From assembly GCA_964634885.1 (NCBI GenBank), contig CAZWLN010000002.1, forward strand, positions 62,001 to 126,000: 64,000 bases of DNA. The letters run 5' to 3'. This DNA is from DAINRZ01 sp964634885 (GTDB lineage Bacteria > Bacteroidota > Ignavibacteria > Kapaibacteriales > UBA2268). Below, one piece after another: positions 8,401 to 19,400 of this stretch. The number at the start of each line of letters is the position of its first letter. Positions within the stretch are counted from its first letter, which is position 1. The notes beneath the pieces are model-generated. The model was not told the origin of the DNA. It saw nothing but the letters and a program-made list of their open reading frames with translations, and made no database searches. The position numbers and the translations under genes are program-made.

Positions 8401-11400
8401 TTCGTAAGGGGCGCCCTTACGTCCAATTCGGACGATCTTCTTACTGCCTACACCGGCAACCTCTCCCGTGCCTTTACCTTCAACGGCGGAAGCTTCATCC
8501 GGAACGGGGAAGCCAGGTCGGCAGGCGTATCCGCTACTTCCGACAATATTTTCCCGAAATTCTACGGCCCTTCAATACAATATATGCCGGTGAAACCATA
8601 CCTGAAACTTGTCGAACCAAAATACAAACAGGCTGTTCGCAATTCCGACACAAGCGTTACCGTCAGGTGGGTAGGCTTCTTCTACAACGGCGCCAGTTTC
8701 TATCCCGGAAGTACGACTCCTAAGAAAATCGAACCGTCCCTCGAGTTCTCCATACGTGGCGGCGGCGGACAGATGGTACAGCCGTACCAGTTCGTTGGAA
8801 GTACCTATTGGAAAGGAAACTCCAAGAACTCGCTGAGGTTTCCCAATACGGCACAGTACCTGTTCAAAGGTACAGGTACCAATATCCAGTTTGCCGGGCT
8901 GCTCAACGCAACGATAGCTGACCCGGACGTTGACAACAAAGAACCGATGGACGACCAGGGACCCTTGTCGGCAGCGCTGGTTAATGCCCGCCTGAGACTG
9001 TCCTCGGACTATACCATCAACGGAGAGACGGATTCGCTGTTGAGTGAAGGCCCCATATTCTCGATTACACCGGCAACCAATTTTACTGTCAGGGTGCTTC
9101 TCGAAGGCTATCAGCAGGGCACTTCCAAGGCACTGACCAAGATACAGACACAGTACAGCCAGGGCGGCCTGAAAATAAAACTGTACAAAGACAACTCCGG
9201 AAGTCTGGGCGCCCTTGTCGATTCTGCCGAATCCATCTTCGGGTACAACGACAGGAGCCCTTCGAACAGGAATGGCGGCAATAAAAGATTTGCCAATGTC
9301 AATTTCGTATTTACCAATATTGCCGACGGCAACTATTGGATTGTCGTTGACCACATCAACCATCTCCCGATTATGTCCAGGTTCCCTGCCAAATTCCTTT
9401 TCACCGGCGACGACGAACTGACATGGAACATCGAGTCCGGCTGGGACTTTGAAACATGGAACGGCGTACAGGGCAATGTCCTGCCCGACGGCAAGACCGA
9501 TCCCTGGGCAAAACGATACTACTCTGCTTACGGCTATTCTTACACCGACACTACAAAATTTGAATACTCGAGAACGGGATTGATTAACAATGACGGCGTC
9601 AGTGGCCTGGTCTCGACTTCTTCCATGCCTGCCATGGTTGCCGGCGATCTCGACAAAGACGGCGACATCAACGCTGCCGACAGGAATAAAGTTGACGTTG
9701 ACGCAGGAGGCAGCGTGGTCAATTCGGACGTTACCGGCGACACCTATGTCAATGCTACCGACAGGACCATTGTCCGCAGAAACGTCGGTAAAACCAGTTC
9801 CATCTATGAACTTTTCGGTACTTCCGGCATTGTGAAAAAGGCAGGAAAAAGGATAGCAAAACAAAAAGCTACACCGGCAGCGATGGCTGGAAAATTAAAA
9901 GCCGACATGCCGCAGGCTTCTTACAGTTTCAGGGCCTACATGGTGTTGAAACGCAACACATCGGATAAATATATCGATGCGGAACTGTATATACAAAATA
10001 CCGGTACTTCAAACTTCGCTCTGGCCAACTGTACTTTCCCGATAACCTACAATACCGGCCTGCTTACATTCAGCGGGCTCTACGGCCAGGACAGTGCCGT
10101 GTTTACCGACAGCTCTGCCGTTGGATACGGTTCCATGTGGTCAGCGCCTACCGAAAGCACACCCGATCCCCTGTCGGGTGTCAGGACCATCGAAGTGAAT
10201 TTCGACAATTTCAACTTCAAGGACAGCGGCGGTGTCAATGTCTCACGTACCGGCAGCTATATCGGAACCCTGCGCTTTGCACTCGGCGACAAGCATGGCC
10301 CCATCTACTTCAGGTGGCATCCATCCAAAGCCGTACATATCGTTACCGGTGAGATTATTACCGACAACGGGGACTGGGACGACTCAGACACCATTCTTAG
10401 CTATTCTGCCGCTATCAAATATCCCAACGGCGGTGAAAAACTCGGTGCCGGCAGGCAGTACAACATACTCTGGCAAAGCCCTGTGAAAAATGTACCTGTA
10501 AACCTGAAACTTACTACCGACGCCGCTCTGTCGTGGAGCAAAATCAATTCGGATACGCTGCTGATCGAAAAAGCGGCCTATGCCTGGAAAACACCTTCGG
10601 TCAATTCAACAAAATGCCTTGTCAGGCTCGAAGACGCTGAAACCGGCATCGAAATCGACCGCAGTGACGCCTTCTTCTCAATCACGCCACCAAGCGCAAA
10701 GATAACCAGGCCCTTCAACGGACTCTTCTACGGAGGGACAAAAGACAGCATCCAGTGGAACGCAGCAGGCTATGACGACATTTACTTTGATTGCTCATAC
10801 GACGGTGGTACAACCTGGACACAGGTTACGTCCACGGTCAGTTCGAGCCTTACAAGCCTGAACTGGACAATACCAAAAAGGTCAACGAGGAAAGGGCTCC
10901 TGCGCATGGTCGATGCCGGAACGAAGTCTGTCCTGGCTCTGAGCGACACATTCAGGATACTCTACGGCAATCTCGAATTTACCAGCCCACGGGCTGGAGA
11001 TACGCTCTGGGATTGCTACAGATACTGGATCAAGTGGCTGCCGTCGGAGGATTTCACTTTCGACATCCAGGTCAATACTAACGGCGGAAGCGGCAGTTGG
11101 ACGACACTCTCCAGCAGTGTCAGTTCCCGGTCAACTGGCGTCCTTTGGATGCCAACCGGTTATGTGTCCGGCAACGTAGTTCTCAGGGCTATATGGGACG
11201 GCCAGGAAGATATGGTATTCGGGCAGTCGGGCATTTTTACTGTAAAGGATTGCGATGAAGGGGCTGTCGAGGAACTGCCTGAAGGCTACAGCGCCGAGAT
11301 ACACTATACGAAAGGCAATGAAAGCAAAGTACGCCTCGAATTAGAAATACCCGAGGCTCACAACGTAAGCGCTGAAATATACAGCCTCATGGGTATTCCC

Positions 11401-11550
11401 CTGAAGTCGATTGCCGGCGAATATTATTCACAAGGTAAGCATACACTGGAAATTGACCTTGGCGACAAACAGATTGTCAGCGGAACATATTTCGTTGAAA
11501 TCAGGATAGATAACATTGTTACAGTTAAGAAATTAATAATAATTAAGTAA
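5401..11550 (+). CDS. Giant T9SS-exported protein with cohesin-like, LamG-like, dockerin-like and Ig-like modules (paralogue 1)
   Basis: 2,049 residues; GGAGG lies four bases before the ATG. A signal peptide covers about residues 1-32. Modules in order: a cohesin-like beta-sandwich (about 35-205, ending TFVGKMVFDI); an Ig/FnIII-like region; a LamG/concanavalin-like domain (about 383-615, QLTVEGWINLNG); a second LamG-like domain (about 774-1035, FYVEAWIRPYRFP); a carboxypeptidase-regulatory-like stretch (near 1220-1330); a dockerin-like pair of calcium loops (about 1414-1464, GDLDKDGDINAADR then SDVTGDTYVNATDR); a second cohesin-like domain (about 1500-1660, SYIGTLRFAL); Ig-like PNGGEKL units from about 1675; and a T9SS sorting domain in the last 85 residues ending KKLIIIK. 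It is predicted to be a cell-surface or released structural or carbohydrate-binding protein. No enzymatic motif was recognised. It shares the whole architecture with the gene at 16434. Confidence 0.85.
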   Translation: MKSVSVLGNIYKYGLWIALLLLIIVGDLYPQAGSYQFTLKHRRCYDQIHVEVWAKALNDSVPKLGHASLVVRYNTQYLNPSITQSTIQTDSVNYLINQANPIDAITSPYSSTNGYSPIVYKFYGQGYFSLEIVLANLGEGGFAPSATGNGTFVGKMVFDIIGNPGESSTSDITWSKSTSLEPGDIRIFDVDGNDVKSKTTFKDPASFNILGVTLLSPSKYGQVIDRDQNYRSLSNSYSGGGYPVYFERSINPAAYTSPVDEDLGYSLEYSTDNGSNWQSLGRVSETNRTSSSAGKDTKYLTGEIFNPASGSAYTITTENGAKLDNTNYRKPVRVIWAKNPNFIQRSEQARIRITKLNGSVLTELDSRTKDVYTDMSDSTLVLGRLFFTQLNGANQYLKTRDNISNSTQLTVEGWINLNGAQAAGSEPAIIASSAGPGATELYGSKEGAWMMYLKDGTIPAFRARELEGRGNSGYLAQLQAYQLDALTPVSAAEPLSAAHSLNWVHLAATVKDNTAKLYVNGELVDQYTNTDAADIRLLTTDHPIWIGVNPNTTIDNVDFLNAGIKSFRVWRIALSQDEIRQRASGVVEPDNVSTYGDLRRGLDLYYTFEGDAIDYADDGTYQFGANGVDYSKAGVISNDAIKFRPDQPHINLTSPAAGVGALNRQGETFPVRWISYGIGDITKTGTKDVEIEYTIDGGESWVLAKNASGKELGGTNAVDVEATSAVWSPYLNNSTAANLRTINPYSHKTVMRIRGTEANTQSNLSDESGDFFVAPYFALRKEAGTKIVLNGTDGTNITGNTFYVEAWIRPYRFPTTEEGFFPIVNKMDSTANTYHYSLSMNDNGTLTFLLTDNKGNVRIANSDTLRKITIPNTMALDTPWTHVGVFVDLQNGNSKSIVLFYIDGNVQDGDSIKYQLGDSLKVSGSNDYATYIGYKPAIGGGTAALIPAVKNGSPRVQASPLEVTDSRGFEGELRDVRIWSSTPNDYASSGTQASPSALTNFVRGALTSNSDDLLTAYTGNLSRAFTFNGGSFIRNGEARSAGVSATSDNIFPKFYGPSIQYMPVKPYLKLVEPKYKQAVRNSDTSVTVRWVGFFYNGASFYPGSTTPKKIEPSLEFSIRGGGGQMVQPYQFVGSTYWKGNSKNSLRFPNTAQYLFKGTGTNIQFAGLLNATIADPDVDNKEPMDDQGPLSAALVNARLRLSSDYTINGETDSLLSEGPIFSITPATNFTVRVLLEGYQQGTSKALTKIQTQYSQGGLKIKLYKDNSGSLGALVDSAESIFGYNDRSPSNRNGGNKRFANVNFVFTNIADGNYWIVVDHINHLPIMSRFPAKFLFTGDDELTWNIESGWDFETWNGVQGNVLPDGKTDPWAKRYYSAYGYSYTDTTKFEYSRTGLINNDGVSGLVSTSSMPAMVAGDLDKDGDINAADRNKVDVDAGGSVVNSDVTGDTYVNATDRTIVRRNVGKTSSIYELFGTSGIVKKAGKRIAKQKATPAAMAGKLKADMPQASYSFRAYMVLKRNTSDKYIDAELYIQNTGTSNFALANCTFPITYNTGLLTFSGLYGQDSAVFTDSSAVGYGSMWSAPTESTPDPLSGVRTIEVNFDNFNFKDSGGVNVSRTGSYIGTLRFALGDKHGPIYFRWHPSKAVHIVTGEIITDNGDWDDSDTILSYSAAIKYPNGGEKLGAGRQYNILWQSPVKNVPVNLKLTTDAALSWSKINSDTLLIEKAAYAWKTPSVNSTKCLVRLEDAETGIEIDRSDAFFSITPPSAKITRPFNGLFYGGTKDSIQWNAAGYDDIYFDCSYDGGTTWTQVTSTVSSSLTSLNWTIPKRSTRKGLLRMVDAGTKSVLALSDTFRILYGNLEFTSPRAGDTLWDCYRYWIKWLPSEDFTFDIQVNTNGGSGSWTTLSSSVSSRSTGVLWMPTGYVSGNVVLRAIWDGQEDMVFGQSGIFTVKDCDEGAVEELPEGYSAEIHYTKGNESKVRLELEIPEAHNVSAEIYSLMGIPLKSIAGEYYSQGKHTLEIDLGDKQIVSGTYFVEIRIDNIVTVKKLIIIK

Positions 11551-11801
11551 ATATGAATAATTAATTAATATAAATTAATTAATATTTTTTTGGCCAAAAT
11601 AGCGATGAAAATGTTGTAATTGTATGATAAATAAGGAAATATATGGATGTGCAGGATAAAAGCCAAAAATAAGTTATGTCTAAAGTTTTTTAAATATTTA
11701 TCGATACTTTAAGTTGTTGATGTTCAGAATTGAATAAAGAATTTGTAAATAGTATTTTTTTTTTCACAGGAAGTGATAAACACATAATTAGGGAGGATTA
11801 G

Positions 11802-11867
11802 ATGAAGCAATCTCTATCACACATTAAACACTCGCCCGGCTATCATTTAATAGCTTTCATTTGCTGA
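11802..11867 (+). CDS. Possible 21-residue leader peptide
   Basis: A short frame in the 395-base gap between two giant genes: ATG at 11802, TGA at 11865-11867, product MKQSLSHIKHSPGYHLIAFIC. It is preceded by GGGAGG (11791-11796), a stronger ribosome-binding site than most genes in the window have. It ends 78 bases before the next gene's ATG, with a purine-rich stretch (gacaagaagacaagaaaacg) between. No family is recognised; it could be a leader peptide, a real microprotein or chance. The rest of 11551-11945 is AT-rich without other signals. Confidence 0.35.
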   Translation: MKQSLSHIKHSPGYHLIAFIC

Positions 11868-11945
11868 AAAGACAAGAAGACAAGAAAACGAAGAAAAATT
11901 ATTTAATAATTTTTTTGATTTTATTAACATATTAGGAACGGTGCT

Positions 11946-14900
11946 ATGAAAATCAAAAAACGATTGATTCACCTTGGATTAATACTAATGCTGCTGATGG
12001 CTTACGGAATTGGACAAGAAGCCCTGGCGGTAGCAAAAACCTGGAGTGGTGGCGCTTCGGGCAACTGGAACTTATCAGGAAATTGGACTCCTGCCGGTGT
12101 TCCGGGTGCAACCGATGATGTTACCATTAACACTACTTCCGCAGTTACAATTGACGGCAACGGCAGTACATACTACTGCAAGAGCCTCACAATTGACGGT
12201 ACTGCCGGCAATGCCTCGCTCAAACCGGCAACAACCGACACTGTAACGCTTGTAATCAGCGGAAGCATTACGTTGACGCCCGGCGGCAACAATGTAGTCT
12301 TCGACTGCATTAATTCTGCGGGCAGATGCAGTGTTTTAATTAACGACGATGCCACCCTGACACCTGCTGCCGATTATGGCGCAACAGACGGCATCAGGTT
12401 CTACAACCTGACTATACAGGACGCCTCCGTAAGCTATGCAGGCGACTTTGCAATCAGGGTTGACGGGAACTATAACCTGACAGGCACCAGCGCTTTTACG
12501 CCTGCTGCCAACACCGACGGTACCCTGATCCTTAACGGTACGACAGTATCTACGCAGACATTCAATGTTGCTGCTACTGCTTACTGCGAACTCGTTAATC
12601 TTACTCTGGCCGGCAATGCAACAGTTACAACAGCAAAATCCATTACCTTGAATGAATTGCTGACTGTTGGCGCCGGTTCAACCTTCAGGGCTACAAGAGA
12701 CACAATCTACCTCAAACCCAATGCTGCAGCAATGGTTACTCCGGCAAACAGCGGAACACTCGAATTCTACGATCTTTTCCTTAACTGTGGCGCCGCTGTC
12801 GGCTTGGCTCCGGCAACGGATTACACAGTCAAAGGACACCTGATCAAGGTTGGTTCCGGCAACTATGCCGCTACAGCAGGTACAGTAACCTTTACCAATA
12901 CAACAGAAAAACAGATAATCAAAAGCGGTTCAGGTACTCTTGAACTGTACAACATTACTGTAAGCAACGACTCAAAGGTTCAAACCTATTCGGATTTCAA
13001 TATCGATAATAACATTACCATTTCCGGTACCGGCGAATTCAAAGCTCTCGGCGGAACAATCACAAAACCGTTTACCGAAGCTACTGACGACGCCGTCTCG
13101 GTTTCGACAACCGGCTACCTGGAACTCTTCAACCTCACTCTGGCCGCAGTTGCACAAACACTAACATGCGACGACATTACCATTACAGGTAACCTGACGG
13201 TTCCGGCAGGACCGACATTTACGATGAACGCCGGCAAGACCATCACCTTTGATAATATCTCTCAAAGGACTATTACCAACGGTACTGCCGCAAACATGAA
13301 CCTGGCAAATGTTACTGTTACCGACGGTTCAAAAGTTACTACGGCAAGCAGCTTTGACATTGATGACCAGGGAACTGCCTCGACATTCCTCGTCGAAGGA
13401 ACCGGCGAATTCAAAGCTACTGCAGGTACCATCAACTTTACCGGTACTGCCGCCAAAACTATTACAAAAGAAGACGGTGCTACTCTCGAATTCTTCAACG
13501 TAACTGTTGCTGACGCTGTCCACAGCGTAACGACAGCATCGTCGTTCGTAGTAAAAGGCACAGACTTCGACCTGCTCGGCGCTGCTAACGGTACTTTCAC
13601 AGCAACAGCCGGAACAATCCAGTTCGACGCTGCTGTTGACCTCGTTGCTCCTTCGGCAGACAGAATGACATTCTACAACATTAAAATTAATAACATGGCA
13701 GCAACAATCGCTGCCGGCGACTTTGTCGTTATTAAAGGCAATCTTGTCATCGACGGTGTTGCAGGTACATTGACACCTGCCGTTGACGCTACCGTAACCT
13801 TCAGCGGTACTGTCCAGCAGTATATTACCGGTACATCAACCGCCGCTACCCCGGTCAGCTTCGGAACCCTTGTAATCAATAAAGCTGCAGGTACTGTTCC
13901 TGCCGACAATGTTACAATGGAACTTAACGTAGCTTTCCAGAACACAGGCGATCTGACACTTACCGACGGCTACCTTGACCTCGGAACAAAAACTCTTACA
14001 CTCAACGGTGTAACAGTAACGTCAGCAACAGGAGCCATCGACGGCAATACCGGCACAGTACTCCTTACCGGTAACGCATGTACATGGACACTGGGCAATG
14101 CCCTGTTTACTCCGGACGTACCGGCAGGCAGCGATCCTACCCTGTACAACCTGACAGTAAACATCGCAGACGCTACTGACGCCGACCTGACAGTAAATAA
14201 CGACCTTACATTAGGAGCCGCATTAACATATACTACAGACGTACTTACTGTTTACGGAGATATTACCTATACCACAGGTACTCTGACCCACGGCGGTTCA
14301 GGTACACTCGTGCTTGCCGGTACCGGCCAGGTAAACAGCTTCTCCAATTCATTATTTACGGCATCCTTAGTATATAACCTGACTCTGAAGAGAGCTGAAG
14401 CCCTCGCAGGCAACCTGAGAATTGACGGAACCTTCATCCTGAACACAGGTGTCCAGTACTTCAATCTCGGTATTTACAGCCTCGACATTCGCGGCGCAAT
14501 AAGCCTCGAGTCAGGTTCGATGACTGCTAACGCAGCAACAGTGTTACTTGATAACAATACCACAATCACAACGATACCCGCGAACCTCTTCAAGGACAAC
14601 AATGTTAAGAATCTCACCCTGAGAAACAATGTTGACTATACATTAGGAGGCGACCTCTATGTTGGTACAGCTCTTACCCAGGCCACTGCCGGCGACATCA
14701 ATACAAACGGCAATGTACTTACCCTCGGCAACGGCTGTACAATCCCGACCTATGACGGTACGGACCACATCATCGGCACACTGAAGAGGACTGTAACCAG
14801 CGCAGCCACGGTATTCCCCGTCGGCGGCGGCGTTGACGACGACTACAGGCCATTAACACTCCAGTTCAAGAACGCAGGCAGTGAGATGGACTTTACAGTT

Positions 14901-16391
14901 ACATCATACAAGTCAAACCCGACAACCGGCAAAGGCGGCGATCCTTCGAGAGCCGTACAGGCAATGTGGACAGTATCCTCAACAGACACTGCTCCAATCG
15001 ACACTGTTAAAGCAACCTTCGGCTGGGGCGACAACCACAACAACGGATTGGCAGCAGACTTTGCCGACAACAAACTCTTCCCGGCAGTATGGAGAGATTC
15101 ATACTGGAGAGATTACCGCAATACGACAGTAGCCGGTGCATACACAGCCCCCGGTAACCCCGACAGGCAGTTGGCAATGGCAGCACCTGAAGTATTCGAA
15201 GTCCTCCCCGACAGCGTTGCAGGCGACTGGGCAGTATTTGCAGCAACAGCCGCTACCGACGTAGCCAAGAACGACGCCATCTCCGTATCGAAGAACAAAG
15301 TAGCAATTACGGCTGTAACACCTACGACAAGCTATTCCGGATTCCCGTTCACAGTTACTGTTGAATTGCAGGACCAGTACGGTAACCCGATAGTAGTAGC
15401 CACAGGCGACGGCCCGCAGACAATCTCAGTTACAAGCAATCTCGGTTCCGCCATCGACGCTCCTACTACCAGGACAGGCGTCATCCCCGTCGGTTCCAGT
15501 TCAGTAACACTTACAGGCTTGTCAATTACAGCAGCAGCCGGCTCCACCGGTACACAGCTGATTGCTTCCAACACAACCACAACCACATACCAGAAAGGTA
15601 TCAGCGATCCTATAAACATAATTGCCGACTTACCAGCTAACCAGGCTGAGTCCATTACCCTGGCTACCGGTTCCTACCCGAACACATCAATCACTCTTGG
15701 TGTTACAGTAACAGGCGGCGGCAATTGTATCGTAGTAGCCAGAGCTGAAAGCGCTATTGCAGACTACCCGGTTGACGGTTCAACCTACGTAGCAAACACA
15801 ATCTTCGGCGGCGGTTCGATTATCGGCGACGGAGCAGTTGTTTACAAAGGCGCAACAGGTTCAGGCGTTCTCGTTACAGGCCTTGCACCAAACACTACCT
15901 ATCATTTCAGGGCATTTGCCTATTCCGGTACAGCAGGCAACGAAAGATATATGTCGTTCCCGGCAGCCGGCAATCCGAAATCATTCACAACATCCGGTAC
16001 AGGTACCGACGATGATGTAATATTCGGTACAAACGACACATGGGCAACAGCCAAAGCCATTGGTACAAACTCGAGGATTCAGGGAACAATAAAGAGCGCC
16101 AGCGACGTTGACTGGTTCAGCTTTATGATCACAAACGCAGCTCCCAACATCAGGGCCAGCCTTACAAACCTGCCCGGGAACTACAACATTGAGATCTATG
16201 ACCAGAATCAGAGAAGAATCCGCAGAGGCATCAAGATCAGCAGCGACGACGAAGGACCGGTAATTAACAATTTGCCTCCCGGCACATACACAGTTAAGAT
16301 CTCCGGTGTAAACAGCGCCTATGATACGACGGATACTTATATTCTTGAGGTTACTACCAAAGGTGCGGAAATTTATAGTGTAACACCTTAA
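11946..16391 (+). CDS. Threonine/alanine-rich repeat adhesin with C-terminal PPC-like domain
   Basis: 1,481 residues with an AGGA site ahead of the ATG. The signal peptide is about residues 1-29. The mature N-terminus has the SGNWNLSGNWTPAGVPGATD motif common at the start of bacterial surface beta-helix proteins. Residues 60-950 are irregular repeats of about 60-80 residues (phrases such as GTGEFKA-GGTI, LELYNITV, ATAGTVTF), very poor in charged residues, consistent with a long beta-solenoid stalk. Then follow an Ig-like domain (FTVTVELQDQYGNPI), an FnIII-like domain (LAPNTTYHFRAFAYSG) and a C-terminal pre-peptidase (PPC-like) domain (DVDWFSFMI to YTVKISG). No T9SS sorting domain is visible; the chain ends EIYSVTP. 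It lies 42 bases before the next gene, so the two are probably co-transcribed. Adhesion or surface-layer role inferred. Confidence 0.75.
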   Translation: MKIKKRLIHLGLILMLLMAYGIGQEALAVAKTWSGGASGNWNLSGNWTPAGVPGATDDVTINTTSAVTIDGNGSTYYCKSLTIDGTAGNASLKPATTDTVTLVISGSITLTPGGNNVVFDCINSAGRCSVLINDDATLTPAADYGATDGIRFYNLTIQDASVSYAGDFAIRVDGNYNLTGTSAFTPAANTDGTLILNGTTVSTQTFNVAATAYCELVNLTLAGNATVTTAKSITLNELLTVGAGSTFRATRDTIYLKPNAAAMVTPANSGTLEFYDLFLNCGAAVGLAPATDYTVKGHLIKVGSGNYAATAGTVTFTNTTEKQIIKSGSGTLELYNITVSNDSKVQTYSDFNIDNNITISGTGEFKALGGTITKPFTEATDDAVSVSTTGYLELFNLTLAAVAQTLTCDDITITGNLTVPAGPTFTMNAGKTITFDNISQRTITNGTAANMNLANVTVTDGSKVTTASSFDIDDQGTASTFLVEGTGEFKATAGTINFTGTAAKTITKEDGATLEFFNVTVADAVHSVTTASSFVVKGTDFDLLGAANGTFTATAGTIQFDAAVDLVAPSADRMTFYNIKINNMAATIAAGDFVVIKGNLVIDGVAGTLTPAVDATVTFSGTVQQYITGTSTAATPVSFGTLVINKAAGTVPADNVTMELNVAFQNTGDLTLTDGYLDLGTKTLTLNGVTVTSATGAIDGNTGTVLLTGNACTWTLGNALFTPDVPAGSDPTLYNLTVNIADATDADLTVNNDLTLGAALTYTTDVLTVYGDITYTTGTLTHGGSGTLVLAGTGQVNSFSNSLFTASLVYNLTLKRAEALAGNLRIDGTFILNTGVQYFNLGIYSLDIRGAISLESGSMTANAATVLLDNNTTITTIPANLFKDNNVKNLTLRNNVDYTLGGDLYVGTALTQATAGDINTNGNVLTLGNGCTIPTYDGTDHIIGTLKRTVTSAATVFPVGGGVDDDYRPLTLQFKNAGSEMDFTVTSYKSNPTTGKGGDPSRAVQAMWTVSSTDTAPIDTVKATFGWGDNHNNGLAADFADNKLFPAVWRDSYWRDYRNTTVAGAYTAPGNPDRQLAMAAPEVFEVLPDSVAGDWAVFAATAATDVAKNDAISVSKNKVAITAVTPTTSYSGFPFTVTVELQDQYGNPIVVATGDGPQTISVTSNLGSAIDAPTTRTGVIPVGSSSVTLTGLSITAAAGSTGTQLIASNTTTTTYQKGISDPINIIADLPANQAESITLATGSYPNTSITLGVTVTGGGNCIVVARAESAIADYPVDGSTYVANTIFGGGSIIGDGAVVYKGATGSGVLVTGLAPNTTYHFRAFAYSGTAGNERYMSFPAAGNPKSFTTSGTGTDDDVIFGTNDTWATAKAIGTNSRIQGTIKSASDVDWFSFMITNAAPNIRASLTNLPGNYNIEIYDQNQRRIRRGIKISSDDEGPVINNLPPGTYTVKISGVNSAYDTTDTYILEVTTKGAEIYSVTP

Positions 16392-16433
16392 TTGAATATA
16401 AATAAGATTAATAATATAATAAAGGAACTAATT

Positions 16434-19400
16434 ATGGTAACAAAAGTAATTAAAAAGGAAAAGCGCAGAAGCTGCCTTTCGTGGGCAAAACTCCTTTGGC
16501 TATTCTTTGTGGTTACACTGATGGCGGGCGAAGTAGGAGCGCAGACATATCAGCTTACTATGCAGCAGCGTCGTTTGGGTGATATGATTGGTGTTGAATT
16601 CTGGATTAAGGATGTTACAACCAATGGTTCTGCCCCAGCACTTGGCAACGCCTCTCTGGGTATTGTTTACAATACCACTCATTTGTCGCCGGCTGCTCTG
16701 GTAGCTGCGTCATCTGCTACAACAGATTTGCACAATCCGGATCCTACGACCGATTCTGTGAATTTCGATGTAGATGTGACAAGTCCCTATGAAACAATCA
16801 CTTCCCCGTTCATAAATGCAGGCGTCGGTTACAATGCTCTTACAGCTCAGGCTGTTACAGCTACTTCCGGCGGTGTAACACTTAACGCTTTCGTCCTCGA
16901 CATTAACTTCGAGGCCGGCCAGGGTTACACAGGTGTTAAACCTGCAACGACCGGCAAGGGTACTTATATCGGTATGCTGAAGTTCAACATCATTGACCAT
17001 GCTGAGCTTGACTGTGCAGATATGATGGGACTGACATGGAACACATATACATTTGCCGCTGATATTACTATTGAAGACATTAACGGCAATGACATGGAAG
17101 CTCTTACAACAATCATTAACCCCACAGACATGACGATTACCGGTATTACAATTCTCAATCCCAACGGGCCTAACCAGGCTGTCAACAGGGACCCCACCCA
17201 GGCATTAGCCTCTCTGGACCCCAACCGCGGCTACCCGATCTACTTCGAAAGAAGCGGCCTTGAGAATCCATCGACTTATGTCTATGGTGCAAATAACATG
17301 GCTTACCTATTCGAATACAGCCTTGACGGCGGTGCTTCCTGGACTGAATTCGGCAGGGTTGCCGAGTCAAACCTCGCTGCCACAGCCATGGCTGACAAAA
17401 ATTACTACCGTTCAGGTGAAATCGACACAATCGACGGTTCTAACGAATACTTCATCACTAAAGGCGACGGGACAGCATGGGCTACTGCCGGTGTTGACCC
17501 TGTCGGTACCGACGGTTACAACGGCATTCTCAGGGTAATCTGGAAAAGCAGCGAAAACTTCCAGTACAGGTCCGAGAACGCCAAAGTACAGATTACACAA
17601 CTGTCACCCACAGGGGCTGCTGCAGCCATTACCGCCAGGGACAGGTACTCTGAAGCCTGCCACTCCGACATGAGCAACAGTACTTTCGTTCTCGGCAGGC
17701 TGTTCTTCGTACAACTTGACGGTACGAGCGGCTACTTCAGGACAAAGAACAAGTTCAGCAACCCGACACAGCTGACTGTTGAAGCCTGGATTAACCTCAA
17801 CGGCAACAGCGGTACCGGTACCGAACCGGCCATCGTTGCATCTGCCAGCGGTGAATCCTCACCCGAAGAAGGCGCCTGGATGCTTTATCTGCAGGACGGC
17901 AACAGGCCGGCGTTCCGCGTACGTGAAAACGAAGGAAGAGGGCCTGACGGCTACATTGCCAAATTGGTTGCTCCCCTTGCCGACACTCTTACGGTTGTAA
18001 GCGATGCAATACCAATCCAGAACTCCCACGGAGACAACTGGACACACGTCGCAGCAACAGTAAGGAACGGAGTCGTTACACTCTATGTAAACGGCGAAAT
18101 CGTTGCGCAGGAAACCAATACACAGTCCGTCAACCCCAGGATCATGACTTCAATGTTCCCAATCTGGGTTGGCGTCAATCCTAACTTTGGTATTGAAGCC
18201 GGCGATTACCTCCATGCAGGTATCAAAGAAGTAAAAGTCTGGAGATATGCACTGCCCCAGGATGTCCTCCGCAGCCATATTTCCGGCGTTTACGACCCCG
18301 ACGGTACCATCAGCGCTCTGGCAACTGTTTCCTCAGACGAAAGAACCAGCCTCGAGCTGTACTATACTTTCCAGGGTGCAAGAACTGACAATGCCGATGA
18401 GATGGAATACCAGTACGGTGCCAATCCCCTGAATTTCTACAATTCATCCGCATTGAGCGCCACTCCTGTAAACAACCTCATCAACTACAGGCCTGACAGG
18501 TCTCACATCAAACTGACATCGCCCACAGGCGGTGAAGGTGTGAACAACCTCAAAGACCAGGTGTTTGAAGTTCGCTGGGTTGCTTACGGCCTTGGTTCCA
18601 TTGAACCGAATTCAGACGACATCCAGATCATGGTCAGCCGCGACGGCGGTTCTTCCTGGTTCGATGCCATCGACAACCAGGACCCGATGGCCTACCTTCT
18701 CGACGCAGTTGAGATCGAAGACGGCGAAGCCAACTGGGAACCCTACAACGGCATTACAACAGCCGGTTCTGAAGACGACCTCCAGGGTGTTGTTCCACTC
18801 GACGACAACTGGTCAAAGAATTGCCTCCTCAGGATCAGCGGTACAGAAGCCAGGAACCAGTACGATATATTCGATATATCAGGTACCTTCACAGTTGCTC
18901 CTTACTTCGCAATGAAGAACCTCGGCAGTTCACAGATCTATATCAATGAAGGTACGGAATTCAACCTGACAGGAAACAACGGTTTCCTCGAAGCATGGAT
19001 CAAACCTTACAGATTCCCCACAGATGAAGAAGGCTCCTTCCCGATCATCGTAAAGAAATCGTCCGACGGCGCCAATCTGCACTATGCTCTGCGTCTGCTT
19101 CCTTCAGGCAGGCTGGAATTCAGTGTTGCCTCATCGACAGGAGAAGCTCTCCGTACAGCAGTCAGCGATACGATTACAAGGATTGTCAAACCCAATGTAC
19201 GCGACTTTGACTCTACATGGGTACATGTAGGTGCATGGTTCAACCTTGCCAACCAGTCACAGGTAATATTCTATATTGACGGTATTCCCCAGACTGTTGA
19301 CGAACAAATGGAACAGCTCGGCACCAACATCACAGTTGACAACCTTAATACTTATACAACATTCATCGGAACAGAACCCATTTCCGAAGGCGAAACACGT

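Noticed and set aside
8572..9864. 430-codon frame antisense to the first giant gene
   Set aside because: A frame shadow caused by regular codon use; no ribosome-binding site, signal or family likeness, and the sense gene is well supported.
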